From: Uranotaenia lowii
Lineage: Eukaryota; Arthropoda; Insecta; Diptera; Culicidae
Assembly: GCF_029784155.1 (NCBI RefSeq)
Contig: NC_073691.1
Coordinates: 121,745,474 to 121,809,473, forward strand
Reading direction: 5' to 3'
Length of the DNA stretch: 64,000 nucleotides
Shown: positions 1-10,356 of the stretch, one piece after another
Position numbering within the stretch: the stretch's first letter is position 1
Layout: every line of letters starts with the position of its first letter
Notes under the pieces: generated by a model
Database searches by the model: none
The model's input: the letters and a program-made list of their open reading frames with translations, nothing else
What the model was told of the DNA's origin: nothing
Translations under genes and position numbers: made by a program

Positions 1-101
1 TTTGCTTACGGTAGCTCGGTAAGATGTGTTTTGTTTTTCGTGGAAACTGTCAATTCCTATTCGAAAACCACAAAAAGGCATGGCAACTCATGGCAATAGT
101 A

Positions 102-1064
102 GGGGAGATAAGGGCAACACCCAGGGCATAATAAGCACTCCTTTTTTCTACAGAGGTACGTAATTTCTTAAACAAATTTTCATGAGGATTTGTTTCGTAC
201 TACCTATAATTTTAATTTTTCACCAAAAAAGAAATATCCTTTTCATCTTTACAGAAATATTAAATAATAACCAGCTAGGTTCTCAAGTGACAAAAATATT
301 ATAATTTTTGAGCACCACCAAATAAGCTTTTATGACCTTTAAATCATCTTCATCTGAAATGTGCGCACTGCAACATGATTTACACATTGTTTCTAAATTT
401 TCAACATCATAAAGTTTTTGATTTTTCACTTTAATCCATTATAAAACGCGTTTTTACTTAAATTTGTTGACCTGGGGCGAAAAGAGCACTATTAATCAGG
501 GCAAGATGAGCGTTTTCTTCCGTATATTCTAACATCGAATTCAACTCGATGAAGTCAACTGAATAAAAGAGCTACAGCTTGACTTGTTTCATCTGTCGAT
601 TTGGCCTATTGGTAAGGTGTCGGAGAATTATAATGAAAAAAAAAAATCTTGACCAGGAATCGAACTCGAGTGTTCTGATTACCTCTCCGACACCTTACCA
701 ATAGGCCAAATCCTCAGATGAAATAAGTCAAGCTGTAGCACTATTATTCACTTGACTTCATCGAGTCGAATTCGCTGATAGATTCCCCGGCAGAAAACGC
801 TCATCGTGCCTCGATTGATGGTGCTTGTACTGCCCCAGGGGGATTCTCATTATGCCCCTACAGTGACTGGTTTTCAGCTTTCGGCAAAAAATTTTAAAAT
901 GCATATTTAAACGTTTTTATCTTGTTTTTCAAGTTTCATCCAATTAGGCAATAGACTATTTGAGTGTCTGAACACGAAACAATAATGTAATTCACATATT
1001 ATAGCTGTTCTCTACGGTTGGATAAGCGTTTTCTTTAAGGTGGCCATCATGCCCTTATCTCCCT
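102..1064. mobile_element. TA-flanked foldback MITE, GGGGAGATAAGGGCA family, copy 1
   Basis: The element is bounded by TA (100-101 and 1065-1066) and by inverted termini starting GGGGAGATAAGGGCA. It has no coding capacity. Its core is a second, nested inverted repeat of about 97 bp per arm (about 535-632 and 681-778) that would fold into a long hairpin. The sequence is shared with copies at 24.5-26.4 kb. TA duplications suggest mobilisation by a Tc1/mariner-type transposase, which is inference. Confidence 0.75.
648..712 (-). repeat. tRNA-like segment (A and B boxes) inside the foldback core
   Basis: Read on the minus strand this stretch has an A-box-like TGGCCTATTGGTAAGG followed by a B-box-like GAGTTCGATTCC, the internal RNA polymerase III promoter of tRNAs and tRNA-derived SINEs. 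The opposite arm (about 598-632, plus strand) repeats the A-box half but lacks the B box. I see no complete acceptor stem, so I call it a SINE-like remnant and not a functional tRNA gene. Confidence 0.55.
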
Positions 1065-1066
1065 TA

Positions 1067-2357
1067 CAATGAAAGCAAAAACAGCCCAACTTTTTTTCTA
1101 ATGATACTGAATTAGAAATAATTTTAAAAGTTTTTTTGCTAATCACAAAACAAAATTTAAAATTCTTTAATATAACTATAAAGACCAGATGAAGAAAACA
1201 CGATCTCATGATTTTCTGAAATAAATAAGTAAAATGAATAAGAATACATTGCATGGTCAGATGTCATATTTAAAAATAAATATTTTAATAAAGAATTTTT
1301 TCAATACTACATACATCAATCTTCTAGAACCCATTTTTTTCGCGGAAAAGTTCACAGAAGCTTAGTTTGGGCTTACAAACAACTTTTGTTCTACGGAAAA
1401 CATTTTAAATGAGCTTAATTTTTTTGACCATTTTTCCAAAAATTGCTCATCTACAGAGGTTGAGGAACATGCCTTTCAGTACATTTTCGGTTGTAGTTAA
1501 CACTGAACCAAAGCTTTATTTTTATGGAGTTTTTGTTTAAATTGACACACAAGTAACTAAGATATTTCAACTTATATGAAAAGTAAATATTGTGCATATT
1601 TTTAGAATTGTTGTCATTCTGTCGACCCCGTCTTTAGAGGGAAATATTGATATTAAGGGTGATTTTTTTGTATTGTTGACATGATTTTTTATTTGAACTA
1701 ACTAACACATATCTCATTCGAATTGATATGCTAATGAATGGTTTTTGTTAAATCGTCACAATATTTTATAAAACTTCTCTGTTTTGGATCATGTTCACTT
1801 TTTGTAGTTCAAATAGAACGCCAAGCCAACAAGGTTTTTGAATAAATTTTTTCTCTTCACGTGATTAATTTTTCGGGAAATTAATATATTTAAAAAATTT
1901 TAGAACAAAAATCTTTAATGATACCTTTAAAATGTAGAAAACCTTTCCATTTTTTTTTCTTTTTTTGCAATAAATTTAAAAAAAAAAATTTTTTTTTCAT
2001 ATCATCTGCATTTTGAAATAAAATTATATTAATACCATGAGTCAATTCCTTTGAACTCTGGAATATTTTTGAAGAATATATAAACATAAAAATTACTCCA
2101 ATAAATAGAATACACATTTTTGGTCATGTGTATAAAGTTTTTATACTCATATTTGATGGAATGATTGATGAAAACAGAGGATTCAGAACAAGGTTCTGAA
2201 AATGATTTTGCGGCTTCCACCTTGGCACAGCACTGAAGATCTTCATCGGATTTTGAATTGAATCGATCGAAGAGATGGCCAACAAAATCATATCCAACAT
2301 CAGAGGCAAATCGATGCAGTCTTCCATTGCAGAGATTCGCTCTCTCTACAATTAAGT
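1067..2357. other. AT-rich DNA, nothing recognised
   Basis: This stretch holds only AT-rich sequence with poly-A/T runs near 1950-2000. The short ORFs here have no recognisable motif. Confidence 0.5.
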
Positions 2358-2359
2358 TA

Positions 2360-3303
2360 CCGTAAACTGGGGGAACTATGATCAGCGGGGTAACTTTGAT
2401 CAACATTAAATTTTTGCAGATAATCATCATTAACTAAGTTTAAAGTTAAAATATATGAAAACTGTTTACAACGTTTGAAGCCTATAAATTAAGTTACAAA
2501 TAAGCTAAATTTGGTTTTTATTAGAAGATTTTTTATATTACTTCAAATGTAATTTTAAAATCTTGAAATTGATTGGTTTTTGAAGGCTCACAAACAAACA
2601 TCTCTCCTGATCAAATTTAAGCATTTAGGAGCAAATGGGTTGTTTAATGTGAAAATCCCTCTTTTTTCTTGGTTTGGGTTAAGTTTAAGTGTTTTATGGT
2701 CATTTGATGATAATTTTTGGAAATTTGAAAAAATCGGTCATTTTTCCATGAAAAAGCTCGTATAGAAAAAATGGCTAAAAACCCTATCAAATGATTAAGT
2801 TTGAAGAAAAAAAGAACATGGGAATCGTGCGAGGACTCAGGGAATTGCATGAAGATAAAATTTCATTTGTTTTTGAGGCCAAAAAATATATAGAAATGTT
2901 TATAATTTTTGCCCCTAAATGTATGCAGCAACATTGTCCATCTGTTGAGTATATTTGTTTTTTAAAGAAAACGTTGGAAAATTCAATCGAGTCCAAACAA
3001 AAAATACTGTTATCGATATTTTGAGCCTTCTGTGCTAAATGGCATCAAAACAATAAATTTGAAGATGTTGAGATACGTTTAAACCAATGTGACCAAAGTT
3101 ACCCCGAAACTCGAAATCTGGTTTTGTAACAAACATTTAATTATGACCACAAATGTCGTATGAATTTACTGCAATCAATGATCATGTTTGATACTCCTCA
3201 CCTCAGTAAGGGTTTTAAAGCTTTTAGGTATTACGAAAAAGCAACCCCTTCCAAAATATTCAAAATGAATGAAAAAAGTGATCAAAGTTCCCCCAGTTTA
3301 CGG
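2360..3303. mobile_element. TA-flanked MITE, head CCGTAAACTGGGG, copy 1
   Basis: Inverted termini CCGTAAACTGGGGGAAC and GTTCCCCCAGTTTACGG are each flanked by TA (2358-2359 and 3304-3305). A second subterminal phrase, GTAACTTTGATCA, also recurs in inverted form near both ends. There are no coding motifs. Related copies with the same head lie at 36019-36782 and, interrupted, at 46476-50836. Confidence 0.78.
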
Positions 3304-3305
3304 TA

Positions 3306-5319
3306 GTTTTTAGGATCTAGGATTAAGTTTATATATATTTTTTGCTACAGGATATTCTCCTACATATCAAATACTTTATTGCTATAGCAAATTCAAATCA
3401 AATAAACAATGTTTAGAATTTACTGAATCAAAGAGTTGATCTGATCGTAATTGATCTGAACACTTAATTTACTTTAATAATGTAACTTAAATTTAATGAT
3501 CCAAAGACTAATAAAGACATATAAAAAAATAAGAAAAAATTAAAAAAAAATAAATTGATGAAAACAGTATTCTGCTCAAACATCAACATTGATTCCAAAA
3601 ATTAAATTCCGAAAACTCTATTGATATCCGAATTTCTTTTAAAGTTAAACCATGGAAAATGGCAGAATTTAATTTTCAAATCAATTGGATAATCAATATC
3701 AAAGTTCCCTTAGCTTGTAAGAATTCTGTACTTTTTTCATTCTAATAATTTATGATCAAATGTTACGCCTTTTCAGATAGGTGTTTTTTAAAAGTATTTT
3801 TTTTCTTAGCAAATTTTTTAAGGCAACAATTTTAAAATGGAATTCAGGCATTGTGAGACGAAGTTAACGCGTTTACGCTCTTCAGTTTAGAACCAAAAAT
3901 AAAACGTTTACAAAATCTGTCACAGTTAAAAAAAATTGGTTGGTAGTTGTTTACAGTTTTGTAATGTCATCCTATTGTTGGGCATTAGATTTGCTAAGAG
4001 TTACATCGATTCAACACTGTTTCGTAATTTGTGAAAATGTAAATTATTCAACCCCACCCCACCGCCCCCTGAATCCTTTCAATGGCCCCCCCAAATTTCA
4101 AATTAGCGCTCACAGCAGTAGGCAGTAGGGACCACTTTAAGAAGTGTGATAAGCGATTCTGTGGTTTCGATAATTAACATTTCAACTGGATCAAAACTCG
4201 ATGGGAAGATTAATCTCAAAAACCTACATCTTCCCTCCCCTCTTCCCCACCCTGTCACTCATTCTTGGGAAGGTCTTGATCAAGTATAACATATCTTTTC
4301 GAAAGTCTGTCGACATAATCCGTGTAGCAATTTTTCACTCAAGTTCCGTTGATGACTACCCGTCACAAGCGTCACATCGCTCGCAAATTGTTCGGAGCTG
4401 TTATCAGATCCTGTTATCAACTGCAACTAAAATATCATAACACTTCTCGAAATTTACTTCCACCCCTACCCGAAAAAGCTCTGATAATTGTCACAGTAAA
4501 TCACTTTACTTTGTTCATCTTTGCCGGGCTCTTCTTGTGGAGGTTCTGCTGTTCATTTCGAGTGGAAAATAGAGAACCCTGTCAGGTGGTTGCTATTATC
4601 GCTACTCATCTGAGTTGTTCCGCCGTGTCTTTTCCCGTTTTCTGTGTCGCCACCCGTAAACTCGCATGCAGAAACAACCTGCGACATAGACCCTACATTC
4701 AGCTGAGCTGTACCGTTGGACTTGGATCCTTCTCACGAGAACGGAGACAGACAAACACACCTACAAGTACACATACAATCAAATAAAGGGCCAGGTGTAA
4801 ACCATCACTTTTCTCACGCCTTTGCATCGAGGGATAATGGTGGTAATTTGGACAGTCGTTCGTTCGATTGTACTCATTGTAATAGAGATAAACACAACTT
4901 AACAATTCATTTGTCCATAAACTAGCTTTTGGCTAGAAATATTTTCTTAGAAACAAAACGCATGATTATTGGTCACATTTTGAGAATTAATTTTTTTTAT
5001 TAACATCTTACTCCAAAATTATCTTTAAACTGTATCATCTGATTTGAACAGTTATTCGAACCTGTCTTGAATGAAAATTATTCTTTTTGATTTCGTAATT
5101 GAAAATCAAATGGCTGAACATATTTGGAAGGAATCAGATAGTTACGAGTTTGTTGATTTGAATACCTGTGAATGATTGAGTAAATGAATGTCATTTAGAA
5201 GGAAACTCTCTTTATCGACACTAAAACAACTTTGTTATGTTGTAGAAAATTTGCAGTTTGTTTTACGTTTTTAACCAATTTTCCATATTTAATGATTGAT
5301 TTATGCAATAATTTATAGA
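3306..5319. other. No gene recognised; GC-richer patch at 3.9-4.9 kb
   Basis: The first 600 bases are AT-rich. From about 3940 to 4930 base composition is less AT-biased and a 145-codon ORF (4349-4786) occurs. It shows no known motif, splice context or repeat partner, so I do not call it a gene. The patch could hold regulatory DNA or an old repeat. Confidence 0.4.
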
Positions 5320-5321
5320 TA

Positions 5322-6490
5322 AAGGGTGTCCACGATGAAATTGCAACACACAAAATTGATTCGCAAAATTCAAGTTTTCATCCAACTGCCATCAAATTTC
5401 CAGGGATTGAAAAATAACTATTTAACTTCATTTTACCATTTTACTCGTATTTTATTTGCAGTCCATAAGCAAATGCCCTCACCTTGGCCTTAACCCCGGC
5501 TATAAGATTCTGCACAACCTGTGGATTAACCAGTTTTTGCAAATAAACCCATTCTTTCTTCAGCTCCTAGACTGTCTTCACTACCTTAGGTCGTTGAAGA
5601 AGGTGCTGCTTTATAATCGCCCAGTACTTCTCGATGGGGTGGAGCTCCGGAGTGTTGGGAGGATTGAACATTTTCGGCACGAAATTGACCTTATTGTCCG
5701 CATATCACTTCAGCACGTCCTTGGAGTAGTGACATGAGACCAAATCCAGCCAGAAAATATTTGGGACGTTGTGGGCTTTCAGGTGAGGAAGCAACCGCTT
5801 CTGGAGACACTCTTTCATGTACACCTGTCCGTTAATCGTGTCCTGGGTCACGAAAGGTGCACTCCGATTCCCGTACATGCAGATGGCTTTCCAAACCAGG
5901 AATTGCGGACATGATCCGGAACGCAGAACTTATCCTTGGTCGTGAAATACAGGTTGCCGGGGATCTGTTTGAAGCCGCCCTTCACATGTGTTTCGTCGTC
6001 CATGATGCTGCATTCAACTTTCGTCAGTGTTGAGGTACAACTTCCTGGCACGGGTTTTGGCCTTCTGGACAAAACTTCGGCTTAAGTGCAGCTTCTAAGC
6101 CACATCTCGAACGGAGGCGTTCGGGTTTCGGTTGAAGGCCCCAATTACGCGGTTGTGATTTTTGGTGTTGTAAGGAATACTTTTTCCTTCACTTCTGGTC
6201 TTCCGATCGGTGGTCAATCGTTCCTCGAACCGCTTAATCACTCGCGACACCGTGGAATTCGCGATTCCCAACGTTTTAGCGATGGAACAATGCGAGAGAT
6301 CCTTGTTCTCGTGATGAATGCGCATGATTTTATCACGCACGAGCTGTTATTTCGACTTCAAACTTTAAAACTTGCAGGATGTAAACAACGCACTATGAAC
6401 AAAATTCACCCAAATTTGCATTGAATTGTACCCAACGGTTCAAAAATTATAGCAATTTCATAGTGTGGCAATTTCATCGTGGACACCCTT
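5322..6490 (-). mobile_element. DD37E-type mariner element, copy 1
   Basis: Near-perfect terminal repeats AAGGGTGTCCACGATG and its inverse are flanked by TA (5320-5321 and 6491-6492). The 1.17-kb length is typical of a full IS630-Tc1-mariner element. The sharp ends suggest a fairly recent insertion. The terminal sequence differs from the AGGGTGATAC ends of the 38-42 kb copies, so this is a different subfamily. Confidence 0.9.
5456..6340 (-). pseudogene. Broken DD37E mariner-type transposase
   Basis: The coding remnant of the 5322-6490 element reads right to left. It has an N-terminal helix-turn-helix region (SIAKTLGIANSTVSRVIKRF), then the first catalytic aspartate in MDDETHVKG, the second in LDLVSCHYSK, and the glutamate in TPELHPIEKYWA. 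Thirty-seven residues separate the second and third catalytic positions. All three survive, but several frameshifts and internal stops (for example after HYSKDVLK) destroy the frame, so it cannot produce an active enzyme. Confidence 0.85.
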
Positions 6491-6492
6491 TA

Positions 6493-7818
6493 CCGACTTA
6501 TCCTTTTAAAGTCCTTTAAGACTACTATTAAATTATGTTTCTGAAAAACTAACTTAAAACATGTGTTTTATTCACTTTTTTTCTCATAGCCAGATTTAAT
6601 AGGGGCAAAAGTGAGTAACCGTACGAGAAAAAGTGATAAATTCATCAAAACGCAAATGGAAAAGAGATCAAAACGTATCGTTTATACTATAAATAGTTGA
6701 AAACTTTTGAATCAAGCATCGAGTATGACCGCTAGACCACAGCAAACTTTGTATGAAAATTTTAAATTTATAATTTTTTTCAAAACACGTTTTTTATTTT
6801 TCGCGTTTTTGACCTACTTATTTGAAAACTGTTTATGAAAATCAAAAATCCCAAAAAACTGTTTTGGAAAGCCAATCAGTTGGTTTGTTAATAGAACCTT
6901 GTAAAAATTATTTTATGAAACTATTGACATTCTTTTCGAAACTAATCGATGGATTCAGATTATTTATTTTAAATTTTTTATAACTTTTTTCATTAAATAC
7001 TAAGCTTCTTCTCATGGTTGCAAAAAATTAAGCTTAAGAATAGACAAAACCAAATATGTATGAAAGCCTTCATTTCGAACTTGTTTGAGTTTCCTGGATG
7101 ATCCAACATGCAATTCTTCCTCCATGAAAATTTCTGTAAAAAATTGAAACGTGTTGCGCTAATTCAAGAATCAACCAAATCATCTCACATTTCACACTGA
7201 TGATGCTAAGTGACCCAAAAGGCATCGAATAAACATATGGGAGAAAAAAGTCTATTTTTGCAGCAGTCCTATGACCACCCTTGGTATTCACGAGTTCGTG
7301 TTAGCGACGCTACGTCTATAAAGTTACGTTTTTGAACACTGTAGCACACTCTCAAGTCATTTGACCTGCCTGTTGTGGGATGTTTAACAGTAGTTACTAT
7401 AATTTTGAATTGAATGATTAATGGCATTTTGACGAATTATACATTCTAATAGGAAGAATATCAATTGATAGTTATCAAAATTATAGACGGATAGATTGGA
7501 TAATGAAGCATGAAAGGTGTTGAAAATGAGCCAAGAGCGTGCCATGACAAAACTTTTTGCCTTCAAAGACCATTTGCCCCGCACCGTATTAATGTCTAGA
7601 AGATGCAAAGACTATAAGCCTATTTTGCATTAATCTATACAATGATACATGGATGGATCGAAGCACATGTTTTCGTACCCCGATCGGACAAAAGGAAATG
7701 TACGTCCGGCCCAAGTGAAGTTTTCTATTGCGAGTGCTGATTCGCACTTTATTAGAAGCATTATCATCACATACCAAATTTTTGTTCGGCACGGGTCAAC
7801 TACTATGAAGTGGCAGAT
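6493..7818. other. No gene or repeat recognised
   Basis: This is AT-rich sequence with no recognisable coding, splice or repeat signals. Confidence 0.45.
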
Positions 7819-8342
7819 ACAGATAAAGTTGCATCTACCACCACACACAATTAGGCCAAGCGGAAACTTGCAGTATGAACGAACGAAAAGATGATATGTG
7901 ATCGCTCAGATAAGCTCCCCTTAACTCAGAAACGGATCTATCGATGGGTAGCCTTCTCAGATTGTTAGCCTCGCGTTCGTTACAACCGGAGTTTTTAGTT
8001 GCGAAACGTTACGGTCGATAGTCTGATAGTGGACCACCACCGATGCTATGATGACGTGTTTTTGATTATTTTTAGCCAAAGTTTTAATTTTATGGAGAGA
8101 TTAATAGATGTATTTTGTGTTTGTTACTTAATTTATCAGCCTTATCGGTGAAAAGTGATGACCTTTTTAGTAAGAACATCTTAAAATTATTATACACATC
8201 GAGAGATCCGTTTTTGAGTTAAAGGAAGTTTATCTAAGCGATCACATATCATCTTTTCATTCGTTCGCACTGAAAGTTTCCGCTTGTAGGGCAAAGCGCG
8301 CTTGGCCTTCTAATATGTGGTGGTAGATGCAACTCTATCTGT
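7819..8342. mobile_element. Inverted-repeat element with long (about 130-150 bp) arms
   Basis: The left arm begins ACAGATAAAGTTGCATC at 7819. The right arm ends with its inverse, one mismatch in the outer 24 bases, at 8342. Similarity continues inward for about 130 bp through a shared GATGATATGTGATCGCT stretch. The right arm has a roughly 15-bp extra block near 8290-8305. No clear target duplication was identified, so the superfamily is unassigned. The small ORF at 7649-7894 partly overlaps the left arm and is not a gene. Confidence 0.7.
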
Positions 8343-8698
8343 TTTTTTTACAAGATGAAAATTTGACTTCAAAGCATAACTACTGGGTGATTGCTGCCGT
8401 GAGTGGGTTCGTCCCACTAAAACCACCTTGGGCTTCGTATGCCAGATATGCCCCTATGTTTCACCCTATGATATTACATCAAGGGGTAGGCTTATACATC
8501 TCACCCATTTCCTTTTTTCTATTTTAATTTTTGGTCTTTCTTCTTCCTCTTTCACCTTTTTAGTCTTTCTCCTTTTTCTCTTTCTTCTTTTCCTCTTTAG
8601 CCAACTTCGGACTGGTACAGAAAACCCCGAGACGTGTGCCGATTAGGTACCGCTTTCAAAGTAACCCGTCAAAGCATCCACTTTCGTAGGATTTCTAA

Positions 8699-10356
8699 CA
8701 CCAAAGCAACTATCCTGATGCCATACTTACCGCTGAACAGTTATTTCATACACAGTCTAGAATCCTGTCACTTGTAAAGCAACAAAAAAATAAAGAAATC
8801 AAACCTAAATTTGAGAACTGTTCCATTAAACCGGGTTATTTAATTATCACCTGTAAAAACCAATCCACAGCCAATTGGCTTTCAGAAACCATTTCAACGG
8901 TTAGCGATGACGTAGGAATCGAACTTGAAGTTGTCGATGAAGAAAGAATCCCTCGATCAGAGGTATTAATTGGATTTTTCAGAGGGAGCGCGCAAGATAG
9001 TATCGAAGAAATTCTAGATTACATTGATAGTCAGAATTCAGGGCTAAACGTTAACGCATGGCGAATTCTTGACACGTATACGATCAATCAGATACACAAG
9101 GAAATGGTTTTTGTTGTAGATGGTCAATCCATACATGCTTTAAGGGGGGGGTAGGGTCTAACACTTTCAAAAAATCGATTTTTTTATTTTTTTATTTTAT
9201 TATTGTAAAACATTTCAAGAATGTTGTGTCAAATTTTCAAGTCAATTGAAGCAAAACTGTAGAAGTTATAGGCCTTTATCCCCTCCTATCTAATACTGCA
9301 AGAATGCAAGAGCAGAAACTTCAAACGCGTTTTTCTCGAAAGCACATTTTTAAAGTCCGTGGACATCGTCATTTGAAAACTACTTATCCGATTCTTTTCA
9401 AATTTGGAACATATATTCTACATATCAAATACCAGACCCCAACGTTTTTCTTTTTTGATTTTTTTTACTTTGGGGAGATTTTAGAGGTGAAAAATGGCGG
9501 ATTTTTAAGCGAAAAATCGTAGTTTTTACTTCAAACAGCCATAAAAATTTCATAAAAATATTTTTAAGTTAAACAAAAACGTTGGGGTCCAGAAAAACAT
9601 CTATTAAAAATATTTTGCTCCGATTGTTTTACTTCAGATGATTCTGTGCTGAGATACAGTGTCCACCGCAAATCCTGTTTTCTAAAAGGCATCCTCGAAA
9701 ATGCTCCGTCACTGGCTCATTTTTCAATATTTTTCTACGAAAAAATAACTAAATGTTCTTTTAACAATCCTTTGTATAATGCAAAAAATTTGAATACATT
9801 TGTTTGAACGATAGCTCTAGAAAAAAATCGTGAAAATGGTGTTTTTTTATACCCGCTAGACCCTACCCCCCCCTTAAGACAAAGCAACTTTCAGCTGGAT
9901 TTCAAATACGGAACAGCTTTTATTCGAAAAAGAGATAATCGGAAATGGCAAAGCAACAACCGCGGCACAAACTATCGCAGAAATTATCAGCGACAATACC
10001 GTTCGGATAGAAATATAAACCAGAACATACCGGAATCTGCTGACGTCTATACAGCATCGATGAATAATAATCCATATGAGCAACAAGCTTCTGAATACAC
10101 CAACTACCGTACAAACTTAAGGATGAATTCAAACTCAGCTGGGCAATATAAAAACAACTATCCTGCACCAAGAAGCACAAATAACGACTGAAACATATTT
10201 CAAGCTACAAAAGTCGAATACAGAAATATAATTCCACATGCTGCGACAATGGTCCAGCCTACAAACGGTTCACAAGCCTGGACCAATTCTTCAGGGCGAA
10301 AGGAAACGCCTGATAATCCTTTGGAAGCTGTAATCAATTGTTCTAAAGATGATTAA
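8699..10356 (+). pseudogene. LOA-like ORF1 (DUF4780-like nucleic-acid-binding protein), interrupted
   Basis: Open from the in-frame TAA at 8696-8698, this frame reads NYPDAILTAEQL, then GYLIITCKNQSTANWLSE, VLIGFFRGSAQDS and LNVNAWRILDTY. This pattern resembles the DUF4780-type ORF1 of insect LINEs. At 9140 it is split by a TTAA-flanked insertion. Across it the frame resumes as HAL-RQSNFQ, followed by a basic Arg/Asn/Gln-rich tail. A TGA at 10189-10191 is followed by 55 more open codons, ending in a TAA at 10354-10356 that overlaps the ORF2 start by 8 bp. The TGA therefore looks like a point mutation. Upstream, the same frame may continue across two stops near 8.68-8.70 kb. Confidence 0.65.
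9144..9873. mobile_element. TTAA-flanked piggyBac-like MITE inside ORF1
   Basis: The 730-bp element has inverted termini GGGGGGGGTAGGGTCTA and TAGACCCTACCCCCCCC, each bordered by TTAA (9140-9143 and 9874-9877). Removing it with one TTAA rejoins the ORF1 codons for HAL and RQS in frame. This demonstrates insertion at TTAA, the site preference of the piggyBac superfamily. There is no coding capacity, so it is non-autonomous. Both ends show a run of eight G or C. Confidence 0.88.

Noticed and set aside
648..712. A genuine tRNA gene
   Set aside because: A and B box-like words are present, but no acceptor or anticodon stem pairing is evident and it lies within a foldback element.
4349..4786. 145-codon plus-strand ORF in a GC-richer patch
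   Set aside because: It has no recognisable domain, no repeat partner and no splice support. Length alone is within chance for this composition.
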